DNA from: Lachnospiraceae bacterium MD308
GTDB taxonomy: Bacteria > Bacillota > Clostridia > Lachnospirales > Lachnospiraceae
Assembly: GCA_000403475.2 (NCBI GenBank)
Contig: KE159795.1
Location: 232,813-296,812 of the forward strand
Reading direction: 5' to 3'
DNA length: 64,000 bases
How positions within the stretch are numbered: position 1 is the stretch's first letter; every line of letters starts with the position of its first letter. A program made the translations under genes and the position numbers. Below the pieces are notes generated by a model. The model did not search any database. It saw nothing but the letters and a program-made list of their open reading frames with translations, and was not told where the DNA came from. This document shows positions 34,201 to 43,800 of this stretch, piece by piece.

Positions 34201-36372
34201 CTATGCCGCTTCTTTTTCCGCATCTGGCAGTTCCATCAGATCCGCTTCCAGAACATCCGCAAGATACTGGCCTGCAAAAAGGCCGCCATTAATCTTCACT
34301 CTCTTTTTCCGCATTTCTGCATAGGATTCTATCCGGATCTCCCGGCTCTTTTCTGCCAGCGCGAAATCATCCCCGGTAAGCCTTTTCTGGACTACCTTCT
34401 GCCACTTCCGTAAAAATGCAGAGGCTTTGTCAATATCCTTTTTCTGCCGGTCGTACTCTGTGCGTTTCTGGCGTATCACGCCTCCTGGCTCCACCTCCAG
34501 CGTATAGTAAGGCTGATCCGGCTGTTTCGTCTTCCTTAAGAACAGGATAAAGCTCTCCTGGTTATTGATCCGCTCAAAATATTCCTTCTTCTTATCAATG
34601 CAGTGGTGCAGCGCCTGTCCTTCCTCCAAGATATCCTTGACGGTTCTCGGAGCAAGGATTGTATAGGTCTTGTTCGAGTATTCATATTTTTCCTGCAGCC
34701 GTGGAAGGATGCCGTTGATATACGGATACTCTTCTTCCAGTTCTCCCGCTGTTACCGATAACTGATTTTTCTGGATATACTCCACCAGTTCACCATGTCT
34801 CTGATACAGCTTGTTCGCCCGGTACACAATCGCATCATATACATTCATTTTGACACGCTTTGCCATAGACAGGTAATCCTCCCAGGTAATCAGAACCTGG
34901 CGGATACTGTCCTCACGCTTCCCTTTCTGGCGCACAAGATAGTTTTTTATCTGCACATAGCTCATCCTGTCATGAATAAACGCAAGGTCTTTTGGCAATA
35001 TGCCTTTTTCAATAAACCAGCCAATCAATTCATCCGGTAAGCAGATGTCCTCTTTTTTCTCCTGCTTCAACCAGCATAAAACGTGAAACCCTCCATCCAT
35101 TTTCCGCAGCCGTTTCAGTTCTGCTTTGTCAATCCACAGCCGTTTTGCCAGTTCTCCGGTTGAATCTTTCCAAACTAATTTTTCCGGATTTTCCACCAGT
35201 TCACCGGCAAGCCTTGTAAGCCCTGCCTTTACGATCTGTTCCAGTACTGGAATCTTTCTCCATGCACCCAGATATTTCCGTGGGTTTAAGATCATATTCC
35301 CCTGAATCCACTGCCTAAGCCCAGTCCTCTTTAATTCTTTCTTCTCCAGGTCAGGCAATGTCCTTGGATATACTTTTCCATATATTGGTGAATAGGAGTA
35401 ATAGTAGTAAAAACCAACTCTTCTGGAATCGCTCTCACCCGCAATCCAGCGTGTGCCCCTGTTTTTAAAATCACCATAATAATAAGGCTCCTCACGAAAT
35501 TGATCATCGTAAAATATACGCTTTATTTCTGAATACCAGATCTCCGGATTATGGAAATCCCCTTTACCAAGAACCATTGCTACTTCAAACAGCCTTAAAA
35601 TAATCCCTTTTTTGCAGCGCTGGATTAAATATGCCGCTTTTGTTTCCGTCCAGATAGATTTGGATTTATCTACAGATTTAAAATGGATTTCCTGCCCGCA
35701 TCTACTACAGATTCCGCTCTCATTATATTTTGGAGCTTTAATAGGAACCATCTTGCCGCAATGGGTACAGTACCCTTCCGTTGCACCGCCTCTTTTATAT
35801 TTGTAGAAGATATAATGCTCAGAAACCACGTTTCTGAGGAGCCACCGTTCCCAGTCTTTCGGTATTCCCGGCACCTGTTTCATGACTTCATCCCACGCAT
35901 CCGTTTTCTTCCTGTGGCGGACAATCAACTGCTGCTCCCGCACCCTGGCCTGATAGTGTTCCAGTTCTTCATACTCTCCCGTTTCAGTTCCCAGATATCT
36001 GCAAACCAGTTTTTTATCTCTCCTGCTGATATACGTTCCCGAACCGTACATGTATCTTGGCCAGTCAAGATTATACAGCATGGACTTTCTCCATTTTCCG
36101 GTATCTGTCTCAAACGTAATAAAATCATTGGCGCTTTTGTCAATATACACCACATAAAACGGATGCCTCGCTCCTGCCCGTACAAACTGGGTCAAGAATA
36201 CAGAAATAACCAAATATCCTTTCTCTTCTTTTACCCGTAAATACCTGCCATATTTATAATTCTTATCCGTTTTCCAGTGCTGCTGTTTCACCGGTTCATC
36301 TTTTTTTGCAACCTTCATTAAATATGATGTAAGCTTTAGAGGAGCAATCGTCATTAATTCTTTTTTCTTCAT
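34201..36372 (-). CDS. pcfJ: PcfJ-like protein
   Basis: 723 residues. A zinc ribbon (CTHCGKMVP and CSRCGQEIHF) lies near residues 205-240. The C-terminal half has the PcfJ signature: YTILAPRTVKDILEEGQALH followed by HCIDKKKEYFERI, then SFILFLRKTKQPDQPYYTLE. PcfJ is encoded in the pCF10 conjugation region and in many Clostridial ICEs. Its biochemical role is not established. It follows a DUF7666 gene and, further upstream, a PcfK-like gene, preserving the pcfK-pcfJ association of conjugative plasmids. Confidence 0.82.
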   Translation of the reverse strand: MKKKELMTIAPLKLTSYLMKVAKKDEPVKQQHWKTDKNYKYGRYLRVKEEKGYLVISVFLTQFVRAGARHPFYVVYIDKSANDFITFETDTGKWRKSMLYNLDWPRYMYGSGTYISRRDKKLVCRYLGTETGEYEELEHYQARVREQQLIVRHRKKTDAWDEVMKQVPGIPKDWERWLLRNVVSEHYIFYKYKRGGATEGYCTHCGKMVPIKAPKYNESGICSRCGQEIHFKSVDKSKSIWTETKAAYLIQRCKKGIILRLFEVAMVLGKGDFHNPEIWYSEIKRIFYDDQFREEPYYYGDFKNRGTRWIAGESDSRRVGFYYYYSYSPIYGKVYPRTLPDLEKKELKRTGLRQWIQGNMILNPRKYLGAWRKIPVLEQIVKAGLTRLAGELVENPEKLVWKDSTGELAKRLWIDKAELKRLRKMDGGFHVLCWLKQEKKEDICLPDELIGWFIEKGILPKDLAFIHDRMSYVQIKNYLVRQKGKREDSIRQVLITWEDYLSMAKRVKMNVYDAIVYRANKLYQRHGELVEYIQKNQLSVTAGELEEEYPYINGILPRLQEKYEYSNKTYTILAPRTVKDILEEGQALHHCIDKKKEYFERINNQESFILFLRKTKQPDQPYYTLEVEPGGVIRQKRTEYDRQKKDIDKASAFLRKWQKVVQKRLTGDDFALAEKSREIRIESYAEMRKKRVKINGGLFAGQYLADVLEADLMELPDAEKEAA

Positions 36373-36387
36373 ACCTGCCTCTTTTCC

Positions 36388-36921
36388 TTAACACTTCCCA
36401 TAAACATCATAAAATTCGTCCGAGTGATATCGTTTCCCATCAATTTTTAATAGCGCAATTTCTTCAATCTCCGGGCTGTCCTGCTCTTCCTTCAGGATCA
36501 GCAGAAACTCGCCTTTTCCCCCGGCGGCCCTTGGATTTTTCCCACGGACGATCCCAAAGCCATTCCAGGCTGTACCTGTTTCCAGTCTTACCCTGTAGTT
36601 CCACTCTCGTTTCGGATGCCCCACCATATAAACTGCCGCCTCAAAAAGCATCTGCTCCAGGGAAAGGCGGCGGATCAGCCGCATTTCCGTACAGGATATC
36701 TTGCTGTCCACCGCATCCTCATCCAAATCTCCGGTCGCATCCACCTCATAATAAACAGAATTGCGCCAGTTTGGATAATAGCTAAAGCAATCCAACGGAT
36801 TCTCCGCACAATGAAACCCATTTTGGGCACAATTCGCTTCCTCTGTCCGGTTTACCATGTCTTCCCGAAACTGAAATCCAAGGCAGGTCAGATTCTTATG
36901 GAATCCCTTAAACGCTTTCAT
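36388..36921 (-). CDS. DUF7666-like protein
   Basis: 177 residues. The N-terminus MKAFKGFHKNLTCLGFQF and the stretch NGFHCAENPLDCFSYY are typical of DUF7666, a small family in phages and plasmids. It overlaps the 3' end of the PcfK-like gene by 14 bp. No catalytic motif is visible. Function unknown. Confidence 0.68.
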   Translation of the reverse strand: MKAFKGFHKNLTCLGFQFREDMVNRTEEANCAQNGFHCAENPLDCFSYYPNWRNSVYYEVDATGDLDEDAVDSKISCTEMRLIRRLSLEQMLFEAAVYMVGHPKREWNYRVRLETGTAWNGFGIVRGKNPRAAGGKGEFLLILKEEQDSPEIEEIALLKIDGKRYHSDEFYDVYGKC

Positions 36922-37732
36922 GCCCTTCCTCGCCCTCCTTCTCTTCGTTTTTATCTGCCATCATATCAAATAAAGACATCTGGACGGATTTCCTTTCCGA
37001 TTTTTCTGCTTTCTTCTGCTTTTCTGCTCCAGATACCTCTTCCGGCTTCTGCTTCTCTTCACCCTTTTTGGCAGATTTTTCACTTTTCCCTTCCAATGCA
37101 CCTTTCTCAGAAGCCTTCCTGTATGCAGCGGCATTCTGTCTCCGTTCCTCTTCTTTCTTAAGCGCATTCATCCGTTTTTTCCGCTCTGCTTTCTGCTCCT
37201 TTATCTCCTTAGCTTCATCGTCCAGGGCATAATATTCTTCCGCCCACTGATAAACTTTCGTTTCTGATATTCCCATGCCGACAGACTGATGCGTACGATC
37301 TGCCCGGCGGTTGGGATTGTTCTTCCCGCCAAACCGGTTATCATGTTCCTTTTCTGCCATCTGATAAGCCTGTTCCATGATATAGTTCATGCATTTCTGC
37401 AGAGTCTTCTGCTTTTTCAGCACCTGGCTTCCAAACAGCAAGCCTTTCTCTGCCTTCTCCATCAGGTGGCGTCCCACAATATCCGTAAAAAGCTGATCCT
37501 TCATATGCCACATCTCTTCCCGAAGCTTTTCTACCGCAGAAGTATACTCCTTTTCCGACAGCGAAATCTCTGCAAGCTGAAATTTCTTCCCCTTGATAAA
37601 ATCTTCCACATCCTGCTTCGGAACCAGCCACTGGGCCGCTAACACCTTAAGTTCCGAAAAATTTTGGGAATTCCTTAAGTGTACTGCCATTGCATTTAAT
37701 TCTTCCGTATTGTTTATCAATTTCTCATACAC
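36908..37732 (-). CDS. pcfK: PcfK / AcrIIA9-family protein with sliding-clamp motif
   Basis: 274 residues. The PcfK-like core spans about residues 85-175: GLLFGSQVLKKQKTLQKCMN, YIMEQAYQM, then SETKVYQWAEEYYALDD. This family includes AcrIIA9, a characterised inhibitor of Cas9. A long basic and acidic Lys/Glu-rich tail follows and ends with QMSLFDMM (about 252-259), a good match to the beta-clamp binding motif QxxLF. The N-terminal 80 residues are unrecognised. The clamp motif suggests a role at replication forks during transfer, or recruitment by the replisome. Cas9 inhibition is possible but cannot be judged from sequence. Confidence 0.72.
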   Translation of the reverse strand: MYEKLINNTEELNAMAVHLRNSQNFSELKVLAAQWLVPKQDVEDFIKGKKFQLAEISLSEKEYTSAVEKLREEMWHMKDQLFTDIVGRHLMEKAEKGLLFGSQVLKKQKTLQKCMNYIMEQAYQMAEKEHDNRFGGKNNPNRRADRTHQSVGMGISETKVYQWAEEYYALDDEAKEIKEQKAERKKRMNALKKEEERRQNAAAYRKASEKGALEGKSEKSAKKGEEKQKPEEVSGAEKQKKAEKSERKSVQMSLFDMMADKNEEKEGEEGHESV

Positions 37733-37790
37733 GGCTATTTCTCCTTTTCATTCTTAGATTTCCAATCTGCCCCTTGATACTCCATGCTGC

Positions 37791-37817
37791 AAAAATGGAG
37801 AGCCTTTTGACTCTCCA
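37791..37817 (-). terminator. Intrinsic terminator inside the long operon
   Basis: On the minus strand TGGAGAG pairs with CTCTCCA (9-base loop) followed by TTTTT. It lies directly after the stop of the 138-residue gene and before the PcfK-like gene. Confidence 0.7.
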
Positions 37818-37821
37818 CCGG

Positions 37822-38238
37822 TTATGCTGCATTTGCCTGTCTCTGCATCTCTTCTTCCATTTCCCGTTCTACCTCCTCAGCAATCCGCCTGCGCTCCTTA
37901 TCATCCTCTTCTAAAAGCCCAACCAGCTCTACAAGGATGCGGTTACACCATTTGTTGGATTTCCACTTATCGGAAAGCTTTCTGGTTTCTTCCATCAGGT
38001 CTTCGTAATCACGCTCCACCATCTCCCTATTCCGGTATTTTTTATATACCTCATAGCATTCTTTCATGACTACCGGAATCGGTATCTTGGCTGCTTCATC
38101 CATATTGGAAAGAAGCCCCATCAGCATCCGGTGATAGTCATATCTCTTGCACAGCTCTTCAATCCCCATCTGTTCTCTCCCTAGGTAAAGGGACATAAAA
38201 TCATTAAAAATCGCCGCAATCATACTTTGGTCTACCAT
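37822..38238 (-). CDS. Hypothetical helical protein
   Basis: 138 residues, almost entirely helical and charged, with a coiled-coil C-terminus (EEDDKERRRIAEEVEREM). No family recognised. Upstream ribosome-binding site AAAGGAGAAAACG. Probably a small cytoplasmic accessory protein of the mobile element. Confidence 0.62.
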   Translation of the reverse strand: MVDQSMIAAIFNDFMSLYLGREQMGIEELCKRYDYHRMLMGLLSNMDEAAKIPIPVVMKECYEVYKKYRNREMVERDYEDLMEETRKLSDKWKSNKWCNRILVELVGLLEEDDKERRRIAEEVEREMEEEMQRQANAA

Positions 38239-38259
38239 TCGTTTTCTCCTTTCAGATTT

Positions 38260-38850
38260 CTATACAACTGCCAGGTCATAAATACTCATCTGCCCTTCCA
38301 CCTGCCAGTCTTCCTTGATTTCTTCCTGTTCTGTTTCAGAAACCGGTAATGCCTTGAAAGAAAGCCCTCGCAGCTTTTTTGCTGTTTCCGCGATTATCTC
38401 CGAAAACATGCCGGGAGTTCCGTATTCCCGCAGCACTACCAGGTTATCTTCTGCAAGCGCATCCGCAAGGCCTCTCACTTTCCCGGAAACTTCCAGTATA
38501 TGGGTATTCCGCTTTTGCTTTGGTGACAGCTTTGGGAGAACCGCCTGCATATACCGATAATCCTCTAGGGCCAGGTATTCCTGTACGGCAGACTGTGCCT
38601 GCATACGGATTTCATCTGCACATGCCATGAAGCCTTTCTGTACTTCCGGCGGGATGGCTAAGACGCCGCCCCCTCCCATTTCATCCAGCTTTTTCTTCAT
38701 CTCAATAAGCTCCTGCCGGATCCGATTCAGAATCGCTCCGTCCGTACACATACTGTCGGCATCTCCGTAAGCGTACACCTTCTCCCACTCATAGGACAGC
38801 CGGGCAAACTCCTGCTCCCATACTTTAGGCGGCTTTGCCTGCACCATCAT
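38260..38850 (-). CDS. Hypothetical protein with possible sliding-clamp motif
   Basis: 196 residues from ATG 38850 (GGAGG upstream); the longer frame overlaps the previous gene. Mostly helical (ILNRIRQELIEMKKKLDEM, then ALADALAEDNL-like stretches). It ends with EGQMSIYDLAVV, where QMSIYDL resembles the beta-clamp motif seen at the end of the PcfK-like protein. Function unknown. Confidence 0.62.
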   Translation of the reverse strand: MMVQAKPPKVWEQEFARLSYEWEKVYAYGDADSMCTDGAILNRIRQELIEMKKKLDEMGGGGVLAIPPEVQKGFMACADEIRMQAQSAVQEYLALEDYRYMQAVLPKLSPKQKRNTHILEVSGKVRGLADALAEDNLVVLREYGTPGMFSEIIAETAKKLRGLSFKALPVSETEQEEIKEDWQVEGQMSIYDLAVV

Positions 38851-38854
38851 TTTT

Positions 38855-39157
38855 CTATGCCTCCTTCCTCTTTGCCTTTTCAATCCTTCTTTTTACCGTA
38901 GACGGATAGCATCCAAACGCATTGGAAATCTCTTCCAGCGTATAGCCCTCTTTCCGCATTCGGTACATCATACTTCCCATTGCTTCCTTTTCCATCTCTT
39001 CCACGCCTTCCACCTTTAATTTTTTTCCAAAGATCCTCCTGCTGACCGGATGTCCCGGCCCATACTTGTAGATGAGCTTTGCCTCCGCCACATCCACATC
39101 GCAGAAGATCGCAATCAGTAAGCAGTAATAACCGCTGTCCTCATTCCAAATCGACAT
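38855..39157 (-). CDS. Small HTH protein
   Basis: 100 residues. The C-terminal half carries a helix-turn-helix (RKEGYTLEEISNAFGCYPST, then VKRRIEKAKRK), like sigma-70 region 4 or resolvase-type HTH domains. The N-terminal half (YYCLLIAIFCDVDVAEAKLI) is hydrophobic but too short for certain membrane insertion. AAGGAGG precedes ATG 39157. Possibly a regulator of the operon. Confidence 0.65.
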   Translation of the reverse strand: MSIWNEDSGYYCLLIAIFCDVDVAEAKLIYKYGPGHPVSRRIFGKKLKVEGVEEMEKEAMGSMMYRMRKEGYTLEEISNAFGCYPSTVKRRIEKAKRKEA

Positions 39158-39246
39158 CGCACACCTCCTTTACGGATGACCGTGCCGGCATGTCTTCTGG
39201 CTGCCGATAGAAAAACTCCTTATCTAAATATAGTTCCGGCGATTCC

Positions 39247-39558
39247 CTACCGCAGATGTTCGTCAAGCATACGGACAATCTCATCCATGCTTTTTGATTT
39301 CAGTTCCTCCAGCAAAAGATCCAGACTGATGAACGATAACATGTTCTTTACAAATTCTTCCTCCCGGTGGACAGTTAAAAATACAAAGATATATTCATAC
39401 AGCCCGTTCCTTGCCAGACAATGAATGATATTCCTCGCTGCCACCATGTTCATATGTCCATCCCCCGGCGTACAAATTAACTGCCAGTATCCGCTGTATC
39501 TGCTGATCCACTTCAAAAGCTTCCTGCTTCTTTTTCTTTCTCTCCTGTTTTTAAACAT
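39247..39558 (-). CDS. Hypothetical basic protein
   Basis: 103 residues with a very basic N-terminus (FKNRRERKRSRKLLKWISRY). A helical C-terminus (SLDLLLEELKSKSMDEIVRM) follows. It could bind nucleic acid. Family unknown. AGAAAGGTGAAGG precedes ATG 39558. Confidence 0.55.
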   Translation of the reverse strand: MFKNRRERKRSRKLLKWISRYSGYWQLICTPGDGHMNMVAARNIIHCLARNGLYEYIFVFLTVHREEEFVKNMLSFISLDLLLEELKSKSMDEIVRMLDEHLR

Positions 39559-39602
39559 CCTTCACCTTTCTGCAAAGCATGTGAAAGAAAACTTTTTCCT
39601 TG

Positions 39603-39860
39603 TCATGCCGCTTTCCCTTCCCGTTTTACCGCCACTTCTGCCAGATACTGGTTAAAATCCGTACGCAGTATCACGCCGTCAAAATCCGTGCCTAACATCT
39701 GCAGCTCTTTTTTGTTTCCGTCTTTTAAATACTTTACAATCCCAAAATCCTTCTGACCACAGGAAGCAATATACAGGTTCTTTCCCTGATCCAAATGGAA
39801 ATGGATATTAGCCCCCTTTGCAATGTCATACCTGCCCGCCATTAAAACAAACAGTTTCAT
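39603..39860 (-). CDS. Small protein after the RNase A-like gene, candidate immunity protein
   Basis: 85 residues from ATG 39860 (an upstream in-frame start overlaps the RNase gene). Beta-rich sequence (MKLFVLMAGRYDIAKG, then FGIVKYLKDGNKKELQML). It starts 4 bp after the stop of the RNase A-like gene, the position expected of a cognate immunity protein or antitoxin. No family recognised, as is common for immunity proteins. The role is inferred from position only. Confidence 0.55.
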   Translation of the reverse strand: MKLFVLMAGRYDIAKGANIHFHLDQGKNLYIASCGQKDFGIVKYLKDGNKKELQMLGTDFDGVILRTDFNQYLAEVAVKREGKAA

Positions 39861-39864
39861 TTTC

Positions 39865-40329
39865 TTAACCACGCCGTCTCTCCTGTCCCTCAAACATGGG
39901 GTAACTGGTCAGAATCCGGAATCCCCAGTCTGCATCTGCATCCTTGATCAGCACCAGGCAGGCTTTCCTTAGATTTTCTTCCAGCTTTTCCTCGCCTTTC
40001 CTGAACCCATAGCCTACGGTCTGCGGGAACTGGCCGATCAGCGAAATCCAGTCGCTGCCTTTATATTTCAGCCATGCGGCAATACTGGAATCAAAAAACT
40101 GGCGCATGATCCCGCTTACAACTGCATTTGCCACTTCCACGTCCCAATAGGAGGTTGCATAGCGGATATCTTCCTTCGTCAGCCTGGATTTTAACGCCAA
40201 AATCTGGATATCCGTATGTTTCCGCAGCGTATGGCCGCCATACAATCCCACCTGGTCAAGGTTCCTCCGAATTGTCTGTAAGGTATTCAAGGTTATTCCC
40301 TCCGGAACATCAGCAAATAAATCAACCAT
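39865..40329 (-). CDS. Free-standing RNase A-like (CdiA-CT type) domain protein
   Basis: 154 residues. GLYGGHTLRKHTDIQ (His33, Lys37/His38) at the N-terminal side and FRILTSYPMF near the end, with the spacing between, match the bacterial CdiA-CT RNase A-like domain, in which two histidines, a lysine and a threonine form the active site. In polymorphic toxins the domain is the last part of a huge secreted protein; here it stands alone without a signal peptide. It is the first gene of the long operon, directly downstream of the regulated promoter, leader and attenuator. It could be an intracellular toxin, an abortive-infection effector, or a domesticated RNase. Confidence 0.7.
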   Translation of the reverse strand: MVDLFADVPEGITLNTLQTIRRNLDQVGLYGGHTLRKHTDIQILALKSRLTKEDIRYATSYWDVEVANAVVSGIMRQFFDSSIAAWLKYKGSDWISLIGQFPQTVGYGFRKGEEKLEENLRKACLVLIKDADADWGFRILTSYPMFEGQERRRG

Positions 40330-40390
40330 ATGTACTCCTTTCCTTTCACGGACATACAGATACTGATATCCCGACGGATACCAATACAGA

Positions 40391-40418
40391 GAAAAAGAAG
40401 GAGATGCTCCCCCTTCTT
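40391..40418 (-). terminator. Second leader hairpin before the long operon
   Basis: On the minus strand GAAGAAGG pairs with CCTTCTTT around a G/C-rich loop, followed by TTTC. It lies between the attenuator at 40535-40574 and the first gene. Confidence 0.6.
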
Positions 40419-40534
40419 CTGTACAGACTGTAACGCTTTCTGTTATCCGCCGATTCGTTTTCTATTTCTGGTGTTCTATATTCGGATTAGCATGCTCCTC
40501 CTTCCCTTTCATTTGCAAGATCATCCTAAAACGC

Positions 40535-40574
40535 AAAAAAAGACACCAAAAACCCATTCTGAATCTTTGATGTC
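40535..40574 (-). terminator. Leader terminator/attenuator 2, before the long operon
   Basis: On the minus strand GACATCAAA pairs with TTTGGTGTC followed by seven Ts. Sequence and position match the attenuator at 28823-28861, including GAGAAAGACA at its 5' side. Confidence 0.82.
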
Positions 40575-40688
40575 TTTCTCCCACTTGTGAGGCTAAGCCT
40601 TAAATTTATCTTCCAGTCATCTTCTGGAACAAACACACTTACTGCTGCATTTTAAGAATACTCATGCACAAAAATCTAATCCGCTTAT
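40575..40688 (-). ncRNA. Structured leader RNA 2
   Basis: The transcript has TTCCAG/CTGGAA (hairpin over 40610-40628) after TGTTCC, then AAATTTAAGG, then the small hairpin AGGC-TTA-GCCT, then GAGAAAGACA entering the terminator. The order and some sequence agree with leader RNA 1 at 28862-28972. Confidence 0.5.
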
Positions 40689-40740
40689 ACATTAGCACAA
40701 TATAGAGCTTTAGTCAAGTTATTTTATCTATATATTGTGT
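40689..40740 (-). promoter_or_regulatory. Promoter with the same operator arms, upstream of the long operon
   Basis: The operator arms GCACAATATAGA (40695-40706) and TCTATATATTGTGT (40727-40740) flank a minus-strand -35 box TTGACT (40712-40717) with a candidate -10 TAATGT at 40689-40694 (17-bp spacer). The right arm is identical over 14 bp to that of the xis-int promoter, and the left arm lacks one TA step. This is the probable start of the 16-gene array. Confidence 0.7.
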
Positions 40741-40861
40741 TTATATATTTTCATGTAATAAATTAACAAAGCATGTGTTTCAAAATTAAGCCAATTTACC
40801 TTTCCCACTAAGATATCTTAACGTGGAATTTCACTTATATCTTCCTTGCTCATTCAACCAT

Positions 40862-43800
40862 TTATTCATTGATTTTTCCTAGATACTCTCTAAATGTATT
40901 TGGAAGCCAATCTGATAAATTGTATGGGTTCAGGTACAACTTCCCCTTTTCATTTCTTCTCCGCTTTCTTAATGATGGGATTACTTCAAATGCAATATCA
41001 TCTTTTACAGATACACCTTTTGACTCTTTGATCAGTTTCTTTAGAGGTACTAGATACGCTTTTTGCTCTTCTTGTGAATAATCATCCGGATATTTTCCAT
41101 CCAGAGCATATTCAAGGAGCTGTATGGCTAGCGTCCTGTCAAAGATATCGTGATTTCTCTGATTATAGAAATTGTCAAGACAATTTCTGCATGACCTTGA
41201 ACAGGTGCATTCTGTCAGGATTTCTCTTGTTTTTGAGAGAACATCATCCAGTATTCCATCCTTCCCAATAAGCGAAGAATAACCGGCGCCGCTGGTCAGA
41301 TTGTCGTAAAAAAACATCTCAATATGTACTTCACCGTTTTCCTCAAGTCGTGTCCTCCATCCGCCATTGATTTCATTATAATCAATATCCAATGAAAGAG
41401 ACACTGCCTTTTTAATCGCCTCATGCAGGGTCGTTGCAGCAAAACGTAGAATACTCTTTTCCTCATTGTCATAATTTGATACCAACCTCTGATTGTCATA
41501 TCTGATATCTAGCATAAACATATCAGTCAAAAATTCGTATCCAAGATAAATATTTGTTTCAATTCTATCATGACTACATTGATAGCGGTCATAATAAGGC
41601 TTGCAGACTCGAAAATCACCCGTCTGAAGCGGTTCAGCTATCTCTGCTCCACCACATTTAGTACAGATATTAAATCCATTTCTTTTCTTTCCCATATTTA
41701 CGGTCAATACATGATGGTCCTGAAGATTTGCAAAACGAATATAAGTATGCTTATAATTCTGCATTTCTGTATCTTTCGGAACATAAGAATAATATGGAGC
41801 TTCTGCATAGGTCTTTTCTTCTTCCTCATCTTCATACTTAACCGGTTTCCCCTTAACCGGCGCAAATCCCCACGGCTTAATCATCGAACGTTTCTCCACC
41901 CGTGCATGGCAGTAAGGGCAGTATTCCGTATCTTCTTCCTGCTCGTCCCCGAACCAATTACATTCTGTACAGACAATAATATCTTTCCGATAATCCTTGC
42001 TCATAAAATAGTATTCCGCCTGATTATGTTCATATCCCCTTGGTCTCGGATTTGAATATAATCCGCCACTTCTGTATATCTTTTTGTCAATAGTAATAAA
42101 ACGCCCTGGTGCATATTCACTGATGGCAACTGCGATGTCTCTTTCAGGAGCATATCTTATATCCTTAGGAACCCTCCTCCCATGTTCGAAATCCTTTTCC
42201 ACGCAAAACCTTACGACATTTTTGGGAAAAGAATAGGAAGGAATATATCCCTCGGAATAAAACACATCAAACGCAGGAGTTTCTTTATCTCCGTTGAAAT
42301 ACTCATTTCTTTTGCCTTCTGAAAGCACCATGTCTCTTATCTTACAGAATTTTTCAACCGTGTTATCTGTTGGAAAGTCAAGAAATTGCGCATGTTCAAT
42401 AAAGGCATCTGCATATTTCTCACAAAATGTTACGATACCAACCTCTACAATACTGTCAAACTTGCTTCGCATCAATTCTGTCGACATGAAGCTGTTTAAT
42501 GTTTTCATATTATAATGGCGCTGCTTAATTTTGGGATTGTCTCTGTCAATCCACGGCTTTCTAGGATCTCCGGAAATCATCTCATCCGGATGCCTGAAAT
42601 AATGGCTATCATGAACTCCTCCAGAAGAATAAGTAACAATAGTGGAAATTCCGGAATTCTTTCGACCAGCACGGCCTGCTCTCTGCTGATAATTTTCACG
42701 CATAGGAGGGATGTTTCTTAATCCTACTGCTGTCAGGGAACCAATATCGATACCTACCTCCATGGTAGTCGTACAACTTAATACATCAATAGAATTCTCA
42801 CCAAACTCACCAACATCAATATCCTGGAAACGAATCTCATAATCCTCCGTCTTGCTTAAAATATCGCTCGTTGTTTCCTTATGGGAGAGTTGGGCAGTAT
42901 GTTCCTCAGTATTAATAGTATGAATTTTCTCTTCGCCGTTGATAGCAGTAAGCACCGGTTTTCTCCAGAAATCGAATCTAGAGAGATCCTTGTTGGTGAT
43001 GATATGGAGATTTTTAGATTCAAAACAAGAACCACAGTAATCACCAAGTTTATAAGGAGATATTTTTCCACATCTCTCACATCGATACCAATTGAAATTC
43101 TCATCCGTAATGACAATCTTTACGGCATCAAGTTTAAGGTAATACCGTTGGTTTGTTCCCGGTCCAAAGAAATAGCTCTTTATACAGTTCAGAAACTCTC
43201 CCATCTTTCTTTCATTAAGTCCAGTCATATCTTTTACGATCCTAATGAAGTTTTTATCAACAGAAACCGTAAAATCCCCTTCGAGGCCAAAAAACTGGTT
43301 TTTACTTCGTCCCGGAAGATTTCTTCTGATCTCATCCTCAATGACATTACCAAGAGCCGCACTTCCATCCATGACATCCCAAAAAAGCAATACTAATATG
43401 GAACGGAGTATTTCATCATCAATTTCAATGTTATAATCATCCTCAAGCTCATAAATACATTCTTCCAGAATTTCATCCAATGGACCGAGAAAACCTAAAC
43501 CGATATCCTTAAAGGAACGTGGACTCTCTGTAAAAAAGTTTAACAACTGTTCGTAATAGTCATATGGCAACGGGTCAAAATTCTCCTTTGAAATATCCCT
43601 TCGTTTTTTAAGTTTTTTACGAATTTTCTCTAGATGATCCTTGAAAATTTCTGCACTTTCACCAGAAAAGAATTCCAGTCTCTGCTCCACGCAGACTGCA
43701 AGAAACACATTATAAAGTTCTTTCAGGGAATGTTCTCTTCCGTCTTCCGACAATTTTTTAGCCGCCAACATGACAGTTTGGCAAAAACTATCCGTATCAG

